Shown one piece after another: positions 35,028-44,700 of a DNA stretch of 64,000 bases. Within the stretch, counting starts at the first letter, position 1, and the number at the start of each line of letters is the position of its first letter. The position numbers and the translations under genes are program-made. The DNA comes from Chitinophagaceae bacterium (lineage in GTDB: Bacteria > Bacteroidota > Bacteroidia > Chitinophagales > Chitinophagaceae). The stretch spans positions 59,092 through 123,091 of the forward strand of contig JAHBTL010000019.1 in the NCBI GenBank assembly GCA_019638615.1, read 5' to 3'. The notes under the pieces are model-generated. The model searched no databases and had not been told where the DNA came from. It was given only the letters and a program-made list of their open reading frames with translations.

Positions 35028-37457
35028 TCAATACTTCACCCGCCCTTTCTCATCTTCCGCGCCCGTGGTTCTGCTGCGGGCTGCTTTAAGCTTTTGTTTT
35101 CCGAAGCTGCGGGTATAGGTCAGCTTAAAAGTTCGCCACGAAAAACGCAGGTGTGCGTCTCCCACAAGATTCTTTTCCGGCAGATGGGTAGACATCCGTA
35201 AATCCATCGAGTTAAAAAGGTTGTTCACGGAAAGGTTAAGATTATCTCTTGACCCCAGCTTTTTTCTCAGGCCAAAATCCAGCGACCCCATTGGTTTCAA
35301 CACCATAATTCCATTAAGGCTGCGGGAGTTGTAAAAGCCGGACAGCTCCATCGATAAATTCGCAGGCAACGTAAATGACTGGCTCATATTAATGCTGATC
35401 ATTCCCTGGTCCATCCTTACGGGCGCTTTTTCATATACCGCATTTACCTGTTGCCATATTCCTGTAATGTTGTATTGCATGCTCCACCAGCTTGTAACAG
35501 TTACGGGAATGGAGAGCACAATGGTTACCAGCTTTTGATTATCCAGGTTTTCCGGCCTGGAAACAGTTTTGTTGGCTGCAGAATCAACCCGGGGCTGGAA
35601 GAATGTGATACTGTTGTATTCTTTGGTGAAGGAAGCCTGGAGGAAATATTTTTTAAACGTATACCCCACACTAACGGCATGAGAAATAGCCGGTTGCAAA
35701 GCAGCGTTACCGGTCAATAGGGAGTTTCGGGAAATATAATAGGTGAAAGGAGCCAGGTCGTTGAATGAAGGCCTGGTGATGCGGCTGCTATACGAAAGGT
35801 TAATGGTGTTTTTTTCATTCAGCTTGTGAGAAATGAATATAGTGGGGAACAACCTGCCGTAATGCCTGTCAACAATATTTTTCTCAGTGGCTGTTTCCAG
35901 GTTTGAATTGGTATATTCATAGCGCAGTCCGCCTTTCAGGGATGTTTTCTCGCTGGCTGTTATATTGAGGGAAGCATAAGCCGCTGAATAATTTTCTTTC
36001 AGCGTATAGGTGGATGAGAGGGAAGGATCTTGCACCCAGTTGCCCTGCATGAGCTTTTCAAAACGGAGCTCATTGGAAAAGTCGGCCAAAGTACCTTTTA
36101 CACCGGCTTCCAGGTTTACTTTTTCCGACAGCCTGGCTGAATAATCTACGGCGCCAATCCAGAAATGCAAAGGAGTCAATTTGCCATTGCGGGTGGTTTC
36201 ATCGTAAATAAAATCCCCTGTTTTATTGTAGTACTGGCCGTAATAGTTAACTGGTTGATTGTTTTTATAATGCAGGTAATAAGCATTGAAAGAGAGGTTA
36301 TCGCCTTTTTTAAACTGTTGCTGAAGGTTCAGGTTAACGCCATAGTCCTGCCAGTTGTTCAGCTCGCTGTTCGTATTGATCGCCATGGTATCCGGAAGGC
36401 CATTCAGGTTGAATGCGATTGTGTTGCGCTCCGATTGCCTGAACCAGCGCCCGTTGCTGGTAAGCAAAACACCTATTGTTGTGCGGCGGGCAACCTGGTA
36501 ATCCAGGCCCAGCCGGATATTATGCGTGCGGGTAGTATCCTTTCTGTCTCCATTGGTATAGGTTTCATACATATCGCCCTTGTTCGACACCCGGGTATAC
36601 GAAGAATTCGGAAACAGGCTTTTTACCCGTGCGTAAGAAATATCTCCATAAATGTTCAGCTTTTCTGTACGGTGATTAAAATTCAGGCTTGCCTGGGTTA
36701 CCCAACCCTTTCCGTATCCCAGGGTGGCGGAAAACGACCCATTGGTACCTAAATGATCATTCTGCTTTAATACAATGTTGATATACCCGGCGTTGCCTTC
36801 GGCATCGAAATTGGCAGGCGGAGTGGTAATGAGCTCTATCCTGTCAATATTCCCGGCGCTCATACCCTCCAGCAGTTGCAGCATCGCGGCAACAGGCATA
36901 TAATTCAGTTTCCCGTTGATCATTACCCTCACTCCTTCTTTACCCAGCATGGCTATGGTGTTGGCTTGCCTGTTTACAGCTACGCCGGGCGAGCGTTCTA
37001 GTATCTGCAACGCGGTATTACCCGCCGCTGTAATGCTCGCTGCTACATTGATCGTAAGGCGGTCGGGCTTTTGCTCATATAAAGGGCGCGTAGCCGTTAC
37101 CGTTATATCTGTTAAGGTTGAAGCGGATGCTTCCAGTTTTGTTGTACCGCGATCTACATTTTTAGCATCGGCAATCACCTGGAACAAAGCGCTGTACTGA
37201 GGTAGAAAACCGGTATGAGAAAAGCCGGCGAAATAATCACCGGCAGGCAGGTTTTCAAAAGAATAAATGCCGGCGCTGTTGGTAACCGTACCTTTTACGA
37301 GCGCGGAATCAGAGGGGCGCAGCAATAGTACCGTTGCACCGGCAATGGGGCTGCTATTCATGTCTGTTACCGTACCATAGATCTTTGACTGAGCCAGGAG
37401 CAACACGGGTGTAGCGGTGACAAGCAAAAAGATGACAATACATATACTTTTTTTCAT
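35028..37457 (-). CDS. Outer-membrane beta-barrel protein, TonB-receptor-like with carboxypeptidase-regulatory domain
   Basis: 809 residues from ATG 37457 (MKKSICIVIFLLVTATPVLLLAQ signal peptide); 14 upstream codons are left out because the signal starts here. A carboxypeptidase-regulatory-like domain (GTVTDMNSSPIAGATVLLL, about 25-105) is followed by a plug-like segment (DRLTINVAASITAAGNTALQ, LLEGMSAGNIDRIELITTPP, GYINIVLKQND) and a large barrel of the outer-membrane beta-barrel family 3 type. Such proteins are relatives of TonB receptors without a clear TonB box. The ligand is unknown. The two lipoprotein genes follow on the same strand at 83 and 58 bp, suggesting a shared surface complex. 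Motif M lies 178 bp upstream. Confidence 0.85.
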   Translation of the reverse strand: MKKSICIVIFLLVTATPVLLLAQSKIYGTVTDMNSSPIAGATVLLLRPSDSALVKGTVTNSAGIYSFENLPAGDYFAGFSHTGFLPQYSALFQVIADAKNVDRGTTKLEASASTLTDITVTATRPLYEQKPDRLTINVAASITAAGNTALQILERSPGVAVNRQANTIAMLGKEGVRVMINGKLNYMPVAAMLQLLEGMSAGNIDRIELITTPPANFDAEGNAGYINIVLKQNDHLGTNGSFSATLGYGKGWVTQASLNFNHRTEKLNIYGDISYARVKSLFPNSSYTRVSNKGDMYETYTNGDRKDTTRTHNIRLGLDYQVARRTTIGVLLTSNGRWFRQSERNTIAFNLNGLPDTMAINTNSELNNWQDYGVNLNLQQQFKKGDNLSFNAYYLHYKNNQPVNYYGQYYNKTGDFIYDETTRNGKLTPLHFWIGAVDYSARLSEKVNLEAGVKGTLADFSNELRFEKLMQGNWVQDPSLSSTYTLKENYSAAYASLNITASEKTSLKGGLRYEYTNSNLETATEKNIVDRHYGRLFPTIFISHKLNEKNTINLSYSSRITRPSFNDLAPFTYYISRNSLLTGNAALQPAISHAVSVGYTFKKYFLQASFTKEYNSITFFQPRVDSAANKTVSRPENLDNQKLVTIVLSIPVTVTSWWSMQYNITGIWQQVNAVYEKAPVRMDQGMISINMSQSFTLPANLSMELSGFYNSRSLNGIMVLKPMGSLDFGLRKKLGSRDNLNLSVNNLFNSMDLRMSTHLPEKNLVGDAHLRFSWRTFKLTYTRSFGKQKLKAARSRTTGAEDEKGRVKY

Positions 37458-37634
37458 AGCCTGATGATTTGATGGCAGGGCAACGTTACCCGCTATCATA
37501 TTATATTAACAGAATAAGGTATTTGCCTGCTTAAAAATAATTGGACTGGCGAGGCTTTTAAGGAGAGATTGAATTAGTGCGGGCAGGATGCTATCTATTG
37601 GAATGCAAGCTACAAACCTGCAGGGAGATATACA

Positions 37635-37680
37635 ATCACACATTTGGGTGATTTTTTCACCTTCCAAAGGTTGGAAACCC
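37635..37680. repeat. Composite repeat: motif M plus half palindrome P
   Basis: ATCACACATTTGGGTGAT (37635-37652), TTTTTTC, then CCTTCCAAAGGTTGGAAACCC (37660-37680), which is P with its left arm cut short. It lies between the permease gene (stop at 37687) and the barrel-protein gene that starts at 37457. Confidence 0.7.
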
Positions 37681-37686
37681 TTTCAG

Positions 37687-40065
37687 TTACTCCGTGCGCA
37701 ATGCCTTTACCGGGTTAACGACTGCCGCCTTAACTGCCTGGTAAGCCACCGTAATAACCGCAATCAGTATTGCCATAAAAGCAGCCAGCGGAAATATCCA
37801 CCACGCAATGGTGGTACGGTACTGGTAATGCTGCAGCCAGTTGTGCAGCGACCACCACGCCACAGGAAAGGCAACCACGCAGGAAATACAAACCAGCTTT
37901 AAAAAATCGACCGATAATAATTGGGTCAATGAGCCTACAGAAGCGCCCAGCACCTTTCTTATCCCGATCTCTTTTGTTCTCCGCTCTGCCGTATAAGCCG
38001 CAAGGCCAAATAAACCGAGGCACGAAATAAGAATAGCTAATACCGAAAAAATGATGGCCAGGTTCCCGATAAGCATTTCAGACAGGAATAATTTGTTGAA
38101 CTTTTCATCCACAAACTTATATTCAAAGGGATATCCTTTGTTGAAGGATGTCAGTAAACGGTCTGTGGCAGTGATGACCTTTTGTATATCTGCACCTTCT
38201 TTTGCGCTGATGATCATATCATCTCCGGCTTGTGGCAGGCAGTATATCATTACAGGACCGGCAGATCCATACATATTATTAAAAACAAAATCCTCTACAA
38301 TGCCTATGATCTCTACCTTTACCTGGGGCGACTTGCGTGAGATATAGGAGCCTGGTTTTCCCTGTTCCCCCATCTTCTTTGCTAAAGTTTCATTGATGAT
38401 AACGCTGTGCATGCTGTCAGCGTCTGTATCATAAAAGTCGCGGCCGGCTTTGATCTTCATTTTCATGGTAGCAATATAGCCGGCGCTTACGCCTACGTCA
38501 AATGTCTGGGATTTATCGTTGGGGGACTTACCCTCCCAGGTGTATTCATCCGAAGAAGTATGCATATACAGCGGCTCACTCCAGGTGACGGCTGCATTTT
38601 CGATAAGCCCTGTTTTCAACAACTCATCCCTGATCGCAGGAAAATGGTTATTAACACTTTTGGGGATCAATACTTCCACCATGTTTTTTACATTGTAACC
38701 CAGGTTCCTCGATTTGACATGCCCGATCTGCCGGTAAATGGTGATGGTAGCAATAATGAGCATAACGGATATTGTGAATTGCAGGACGACCAATCCTTTT
38801 CTCATGAATACAGGAGTACCGCCTTTAGATATTTTCAGCCCTTTTAAAACCTGTGCAGGTTTGAATGATGACAAGTAGAACGCCGGGTACAAGCCGGAAA
38901 CCACGCCGCAAATAACTCCTGCAGACAGTAAGAAAATAAAATGAACAGGCTGTAACAGATCAATATGCAGTTCTTTGCCGATGATCTTATTGAACAAAGG
39001 AATACCAAGACAGATCATGACTACAGCCGCTATCACCGAAAACAATGCCATTAGTAACGACTCCTCCATGAACTGCCTGACCAGGCTGAATCTGCCGGCG
39101 CCGGAAACTTTACGCACCCCTACTTCAAGCGCCCGCTTTTCTGATCGCGCAGTGGAAAGATTCATAAAATTGATACAGCCGATCAGGAGAATAAGGATGG
39201 CGATCACGGAGAACAGGTTAATATACTCTATCTTGCCTTCCGAGGGTTTTCCATTCACCAGTTTGTCATAGAGGTTTACGTCTTTTATGGAAAGCAGGAA
39301 GGTCTGCAGGGGAGAGTTCTCCACCTTTGCCGGCATATAATCTCTGAGCATTTTACCAAGATGATCAACATTTGCCGAGGGCTCCGTTTCAACAAGGGTA
39401 GTATGAAATATATTCCATTTGTTCCATTCCGGCCACAGCAGGTCGTCATACACCTTGAAAGGAGATATCCAGTTAAACCTGAAAGAAGAATTTTCGGGGA
39501 GGTCTTTGAATACGCCGGTGATCTTAAAGCTGCCGTCTTTTGACCAGGGCGCTTCACTTTGGGTAACGATGGTTTTGCCCACAGGATTTTCATTATTGAA
39601 GAATGCTTTCGAGAGGCTTTCGCTGATGATAATGGATTCGGGAGATGGCAGGAAGGGCGGTGCGCCATAGACAAAAGGAAGATCCAGCATGGAAATAATG
39701 GAGGAGTCGGCATACTGTCCCATTTTGAATATCTTTTTGTCGCCCAGCACAAAAAGCTGTTTGTTTTCCCAGGTGATACGGCCAATACGCTTAATGCCCG
39801 GCATATTTTTCTCCAGGTCGGGCGTCATAGGCGTTGGTGCGCCATTCTTAAAATTTCCGGAAGGATCATTTCTATCCTGCTGTACAAGGAAAAACAGGTT
39901 GTCTTTTTTAATGAATTGCTGATTAAAGGACCGTTCGTTCTCTATCCATAAAAAAATAAAGCCGGCGCAGGCAATACCGGCGGCAAGACCAATAATATTC
40001 AGGAGACTGAACGTTTTATTTCTCCGGATACTCCTGAGTAAAACAAGGATCTTATTGTATAGCAT
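37687..40065 (-). CDS. ABC transporter permease, MacB/FtsX family with two FtsX units
   Basis: 792 residues. One N-terminal membrane helix (SLLNIIGLAAGIACAGFIFL) leads to a large MacB periplasmic domain, then three helices (LFSVIAILILLIGCINFMNL, LLMALFSVIAAVVMICLGIP, HFIFLLSAGVICGVVSGLYP). A second helix-periplasmic domain-three helix unit follows, ending in the FtsX signature LISCLGLFGLAAYTAERRTKEIGIRKVLGA. The protein is a fused double permease as is common in this phylum, needing a separate ATPase that is not next to it. Members work in export, signalling or mechanotransmission. The motif at 40259-40276 lies about 190 bp upstream. Confidence 0.92.
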   Translation of the reverse strand: MLYNKILVLLRSIRRNKTFSLLNIIGLAAGIACAGFIFLWIENERSFNQQFIKKDNLFFLVQQDRNDPSGNFKNGAPTPMTPDLEKNMPGIKRIGRITWENKQLFVLGDKKIFKMGQYADSSIISMLDLPFVYGAPPFLPSPESIIISESLSKAFFNNENPVGKTIVTQSEAPWSKDGSFKITGVFKDLPENSSFRFNWISPFKVYDDLLWPEWNKWNIFHTTLVETEPSANVDHLGKMLRDYMPAKVENSPLQTFLLSIKDVNLYDKLVNGKPSEGKIEYINLFSVIAILILLIGCINFMNLSTARSEKRALEVGVRKVSGAGRFSLVRQFMEESLLMALFSVIAAVVMICLGIPLFNKIIGKELHIDLLQPVHFIFLLSAGVICGVVSGLYPAFYLSSFKPAQVLKGLKISKGGTPVFMRKGLVVLQFTISVMLIIATITIYRQIGHVKSRNLGYNVKNMVEVLIPKSVNNHFPAIRDELLKTGLIENAAVTWSEPLYMHTSSDEYTWEGKSPNDKSQTFDVGVSAGYIATMKMKIKAGRDFYDTDADSMHSVIINETLAKKMGEQGKPGSYISRKSPQVKVEIIGIVEDFVFNNMYGSAGPVMIYCLPQAGDDMIISAKEGADIQKVITATDRLLTSFNKGYPFEYKFVDEKFNKLFLSEMLIGNLAIIFSVLAILISCLGLFGLAAYTAERRTKEIGIRKVLGASVGSLTQLLSVDFLKLVCISCVVAFPVAWWSLHNWLQHYQYRTTIAWWIFPLAAFMAILIAVITVAYQAVKAAVVNPVKALRTE

Positions 40066-40370
40066 ATTACAGGTTTTGGTTGTGAGAGATACTATACCAT
40101 CTGTTTAATATTGCGCCAACATGGTGCCGGATCTTTATATATTTGAAAAGCAACGCAATAAGTATCATCGCCTCATTGAACTGTACGATTTTGGTGCAAT
40201 GCACTGTGCGGTTTTGATACAACGGGCATCTCATTTAAAACAGCAAGAAAGGGCCGCAATCACACATTTGGGTAATTTCTTGCAAGCCAGGGTTTCCAAC
40301 CTTCCAAAGGTTGGAAACCCTTCCCATATGTTGGGTGTACGCATTTAACAGGCTGAATGCACTCCAACTT
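40066..40370. other. Spacer holding a composite repeat
   Basis: 305 bp between two minus-strand genes. It holds the composite repeat 40259-40320. A 75-codon plus-strand ORF here (40121-40348) spans the repeat and is not accepted as a gene. Confidence 0.55.
40259..40320. repeat. Composite repeat: variant motif M plus full palindrome P
   Basis: ATCACACATTTGGGTAAT (40259-40276; one base off the other copies) precedes palindrome P (GGGTTTCCAACCTT, CCA, AAGGTTGGAAACCC; 40290-40320). Confidence 0.7.
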
Positions 40371-40829
40371 TTACGGTGTAATCGGAGGTCCGACGATCTT
40401 TAATCCCAGTTCCTCATGCACTCTCACAATTTCTTCCACAGGTGGCATGGAAGTATATTCGTCCAGCTTTTCAAAGATCTTTTCCACCGGCCCCGTTGGG
40501 TTTACCGTGAACAACAACTTTCCCGTATCGGTGATACAAAGCGTGGTATGCACGGTATTTCGCGGTATAAAAACCACATCGCCCGGTTTGCCATAAAACC
40601 GTTCATCGCCTGCCTGGAAAATATGCTCACCTTCCAGCACGTAAAAAGTTTCGTCTATATCATGACTATGCAGCGGAGGACCCTGGTTCTTTTTATACTC
40701 CGCTATAAAAATGCTCAACTGGTTACCGGTATCGCTGCCGGCAAGCTTTAGATATACTGGCATTCCTAATACATTCAGGGGTCTTCCCTGTTTGCTTTCT
40801 GCTGACTTTAAAATAAATGGAGATGGCAT
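40371..40829 (-). CDS. Cupin-domain protein (copy 2)
   Basis: 152 residues, starting MPSPFILKSAESKQG at ATG 40829. It is a near copy of the cupin at 29661-30119, with the same cupin motifs (GPPLHSHDIDETFYVLEGEH, PGDVVFIPRNTVHTT). Differences lie mainly at the start and in YTSMPPVEE, while the barrel core is unchanged. It follows the response-regulator gene on the same strand after a 209 bp spacer. Role unknown. The high similarity across 10 kb suggests a recent duplication, although neighbours of the two copies are not duplicated. Confidence 0.85.
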   Translation of the reverse strand: MPSPFILKSAESKQGRPLNVLGMPVYLKLAGSDTGNQLSIFIAEYKKNQGPPLHSHDIDETFYVLEGEHIFQAGDERFYGKPGDVVFIPRNTVHTTLCITDTGKLLFTVNPTGPVEKIFEKLDEYTSMPPVEEIVRVHEELGLKIVGPPITP

Positions 40830-41038
40830 GATCGTTATGATTTATTGTTGAAAGAATACGACTTGCCCTGCATCACCTGGTCCATGATGTTGGCAATACA
40901 TTGCGTAATGCCTGCCAGTATCACAAAGCAGGAAATTCAGAAGATGACAGTTGGATTAAATGGAGTGACCCTGTTCAGTGCACAACTTTAAAACAGGTGA
41001 GTACAGACTTCACGGAGAAGGTTTAGTGCAGGATAAGA

Positions 41039-41671
41039 TCAATTATCTTTTACTATCCGGTATTTCAGCGCTTTGGCAATCGCTTCTTTTCCACCACATA
41101 CCTGTAGTTTTGTATAAATATTTTTTAAGTGGGTACGCACGGTATCCATTGAAATAAAACATTCGGCGGCGATTTTTTTATAGGTCAGACCATCCACCAA
41201 CAGTTGCAGAATTTGTTTTTCGCGTACCGACAAATCAAATTCCTGCTGGGGCTTTTGATGAAAGAACTGTAACATTTTTTTAGCGACCCCCGGGCTCACA
41301 GGGGCACTACCGAGTGTTACGTCTTTAATGGCTTCGTACAATTGTTCAGGCGGAGTGCTTTTAAGCAGGTAACCATCCGCCCCGGCCCTAAGCGACCGGA
41401 AGATCTTATCATCATCATCAAATACCGTGTGCATGATCACATTTACGGAAGCATTTTCCTCTTTTATTTTTTCCACTCCGTAAATACCGTTTTTGCCCGG
41501 CATATCAATATCCATCAGCACTACATCGGGCTTATGTTGCCTGATATCCTGCTCCACGGTATTGCAATTAGCAAAAGACGCCACCACCTCCACATCTTTC
41601 ATGCCGCTGAGCATTAAACACAACGATTCCCTCAAAATATCTTTGTCTTCATATATAAGCAGCTTCAGCAT
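41039..41671 (-). CDS. NarL/LuxR-type response regulator
   Basis: 210 residues from ATG 41671 (MLKLLIYEDKDILRES); a longer frame from 41713 would add 14 unlikely residues and overlap motif M. The receiver domain has the acidic pair E8-D9, phospho-acceptor D54 in DVVLMDIDMPGKNG and the Lys in GYLLKSTPPEQL. The C-terminal LuxR helix-turn-helix is LSVREKQILQLLVDGLTYKK, then MDTVRTHLKNIYTKLQV. It is 60 bp downstream of its evident partner, the sensor kinase gene, on the same strand. ATCACCCATTTCCGTGAT lies between the two genes at 41713-41730. Confidence 0.93.
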   Translation of the reverse strand: MLKLLIYEDKDILRESLCLMLSGMKDVEVVASFANCNTVEQDIRQHKPDVVLMDIDMPGKNGIYGVEKIKEENASVNVIMHTVFDDDDKIFRSLRAGADGYLLKSTPPEQLYEAIKDVTLGSAPVSPGVAKKMLQFFHQKPQQEFDLSVREKQILQLLVDGLTYKKIAAECFISMDTVRTHLKNIYTKLQVCGGKEAIAKALKYRIVKDN

Positions 41672-41712
41672 ATAAACTTTATGCAAGTTATACAACGCTT
41701 TTGTTTGTTGCA

Positions 41713-41730
41713 ATCACCCATTTCCGTGAT
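41713..41730. promoter_or_regulatory. Motif M variant between sensor and regulator genes
   Basis: ATCACCCATTTCCGTGAT is an inverted repeat (ATCAC / GTGAT) matching the motif at 31157, 37635 and 40259. It is 42 bp ahead of the response-regulator start and touches the sensor gene's stop. It is a candidate operator, possibly for this regulator itself. Confidence 0.45.
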
Positions 41731-41731
41731 T

Positions 41732-44700
41732 TTATACGGAAACCACCACTTTAATGCCGGTACCCTTGCCAGGAGCGGTAGTAAGAGAAAATGCGGCATT
41801 GATCAGTTTTGCCCTTTGCTGCATATTTTCAATGCCATTGCCTTTTATAACAAAGCCGGGATCAAAGCCCTGTCCATTGTCTTTTATCTCAAGGATCACA
41901 CACTTATATTCTTTTTGAAGGGAAATGGTTACCTGTGTGGCCAGCGAATATTTTGCAAGGTTGTTGACAGACTCTTTGAAAATGAGATACAGGCTGTGCC
42001 TTATGTTGGCATCGGCAATTTCATCGCCGGGTTTTACATTGGTTTTAAAGGTGTAATTAATATTTTTTGCCTCCAGCAGCTCAGCGGCATAACGTTTCAT
42101 ACGGGCAAGAATGATCTCCAGCTTATCATTTTTGGGATTGATGCTCCACACGATATCACGTAAAGCATTGGTTACGTCCGTAGTTTGCTCGTATATTTTT
42201 TGAAGGTACTGCCTGCGGGCGGCGGTGTTTGTTTTTTCCTGCTGCGATAATTGTGAAAGAATGCTGATGCTGGTAAGGGAAGCCCCGATATCATCGTGAA
42301 GATCAGCGGAAATATGCCGGCGGAGCCTTTCCACATTCCGGGCCTGATTGATGCGGTAAGAAAGAAAACCATAGATAAGAGATATGACAGCTATACCCAG
42401 CAATATATAAAACCACCAGGTTTTATACCAGGGCGGGGTTATTGTTAGTTTTATTTCAGACAGCCCGTTGTTTATTAGTTCTTTTTCCTGATGGGCTCTC
42501 ACTTTAAAAGCAAATTTTCCGGGAGGCAACTGCGTATAGTTTATATAATTCCGGGCACTGCTTTTTATCCACCCCGTATCTATTCCGGTAAGCATATATT
42601 CATAAGTAATATTTTTCCCTGGTGAATAACCGGGCGCCTGAAATTCAAAGCCGATAAAGTTTTGCGTATAAGGCAATGTAATGGAGTGAAGATAGGGGGT
42701 AGCCGTATCTGTTAAATATGGGGTATTCATTACCGTTATATTTACGATAAGCGGTTTAATGTCGAGCCGGGGCGGCAATGTCTGTCTTTCATCTACCCTG
42801 TTCAGCCCGTTAATGCCTCCAAACCAGCACCCGCCCATTTTATCTTTATAACAGGATGCAGTGTTAAATTCCATCGACTGAAGGCCGTCTTCTTCCGTAA
42901 ACTTTTCACAGGTACCCGTTGTATAGTCCAGCAATACCAGTCCTGCATTACAACTGATCCATAAATGATCTTGACTGCCAGGCAATACGGCATATATATA
43001 ATCATTGGGCAATGCATTGCCCGTATTCCACAGCTTTACTATTTGCATATCCGATGCAAGCACCTGCACTAGCCCGTCATCCGTAGCTACCCACAGGTAG
43101 GGCCCGTTAAACAAAAAATAGCGGGAAGTGCCTGAAATATGCTGCAATGCGGGATAGGTTGTGAACAGGCCGGTTTTATAATTGTATTTAACGAGGTTTT
43201 GCTCTTCTGTGCTCATATAAATGTCCCCGTTTTCACTTTCATGCATATAGCGTACACCCAGGCGGTGGCTTTCCAGAAATTTACCAGGGTCATAACAAGG
43301 TTCCCATTGCCCGGTTGTAAGATTAAATAGCCGTAGCCCGCCACGCGCCCCGCCGGTTAAAAGCTTATTCGCGGTTTTTAATTTTATCAGCGCGTACAAT
43401 TCCCGGGTCTGAGGATCTTCAGGGTTAGTATACCGGCTAAATTTTTGTGCAGTCCTGTCAAAGCTGTACAATCCTCCCCAGGTTGCCATCCATAACAGGT
43501 GGTTACCTGCCGAAGTGATCTCATAGATATTTCTTGAGCCGACAGCCGTTATATCGTTCAACGGCGGCTGGTAGTAGCGGGCGGTGTTTGTAATGATGTT
43601 CCGGTGCAACAATCCCCCGTACAATGTACCCGCATAAAGGTCTTCATCATTTTCGGAAAATACACTTAATAACATATTATCCTGCAGGGGTTGTCCGGGT
43701 TGTTGGTTGCTTCTCCATAATCCGATCTGTATTTTATGCGGGTCATATTCTGCCACGCCACCTCCGCTTAGCCCAATCCATGTAGTATGCCGGCGGCTGG
43801 TATAAAAGCTAAGCACAAACTGGCTTTTTAAATTATTCTCGCTACTGCCCGACCGGGAGTGTTCAAATGAATGTGCTGGCAGGTTTACCTTCAGCAACCC
43901 TTCACTCCTGCTGCCTACCCATACGGTATTGCTATCGCTTTGATGAATGATCCTGGGTTCCTCCAGGTAGCCGGGCCCTGTAAACAATTTTGTAAAGGGA
44001 ATATATCCCTTTAAATGATCTTCCTCGTAATCGAGCAGCAATATTTCAGCAGCATTAAGAATAAGCCATAACCGGTTGTTGACAAATTTCATTTCCGTAA
44101 TGGGCGCGTTCTTTAAAGCAGGAAACCGGCAGTGCAATTGCAACGGCGTAAAGTTGCCTTCCCTGTAAAAATATACATCATTATCAGCGGCAACATAGAG
44201 GTTCTTTTTTGCGTCTGTGCCGATTGTAATTATTTTGCGAGGTATGCCGGTTTGCCAATGCAGGTTGACCATTTCTTTTTTTTGCTTGTTGTAACAAAAC
44301 AATCCATTGCTCTGTGTCGCGATCCATACATTCTCCTTATCGTCTTCGGTAATATGGGTAATCCAGGGGTTGGGGGCAATTTTGAAATGAGGAAAAACCA
44401 TTTGTGGTGAAAGATATTTGTTCAGCACCCGGTCGTATATAAGCAGTTCACGGGTAGTGCCCAGCCAAAGCAAATCGTTTTTGCTGCTGCACAGGGCAGT
44501 TACCATTTTTGAAAAAGGTTGCCTTTGTTTTGATAAGGTATCTCTGTTCTCAATTTGTGCATTCACCTGCAGGAAATTTTTTCCATCAAACCTGTTGATG
44601 CCATCCTGTGTTCCAAACCATATAAAGCCTTCGCTTGTTTCGGCAATGCAGTAAATGCTGTTCTGGCTTAATCCCTGTGCAGAAGTATATGACTGAAAGT

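Noticed and set aside
36165-36752. 195-codon plus-strand ORF
   Set aside because: Antisense shadow within the outer-membrane barrel gene.
40121-40348. 75-codon plus-strand ORF
   Set aside because: Its second half is the composite repeat; no start signal or family match.
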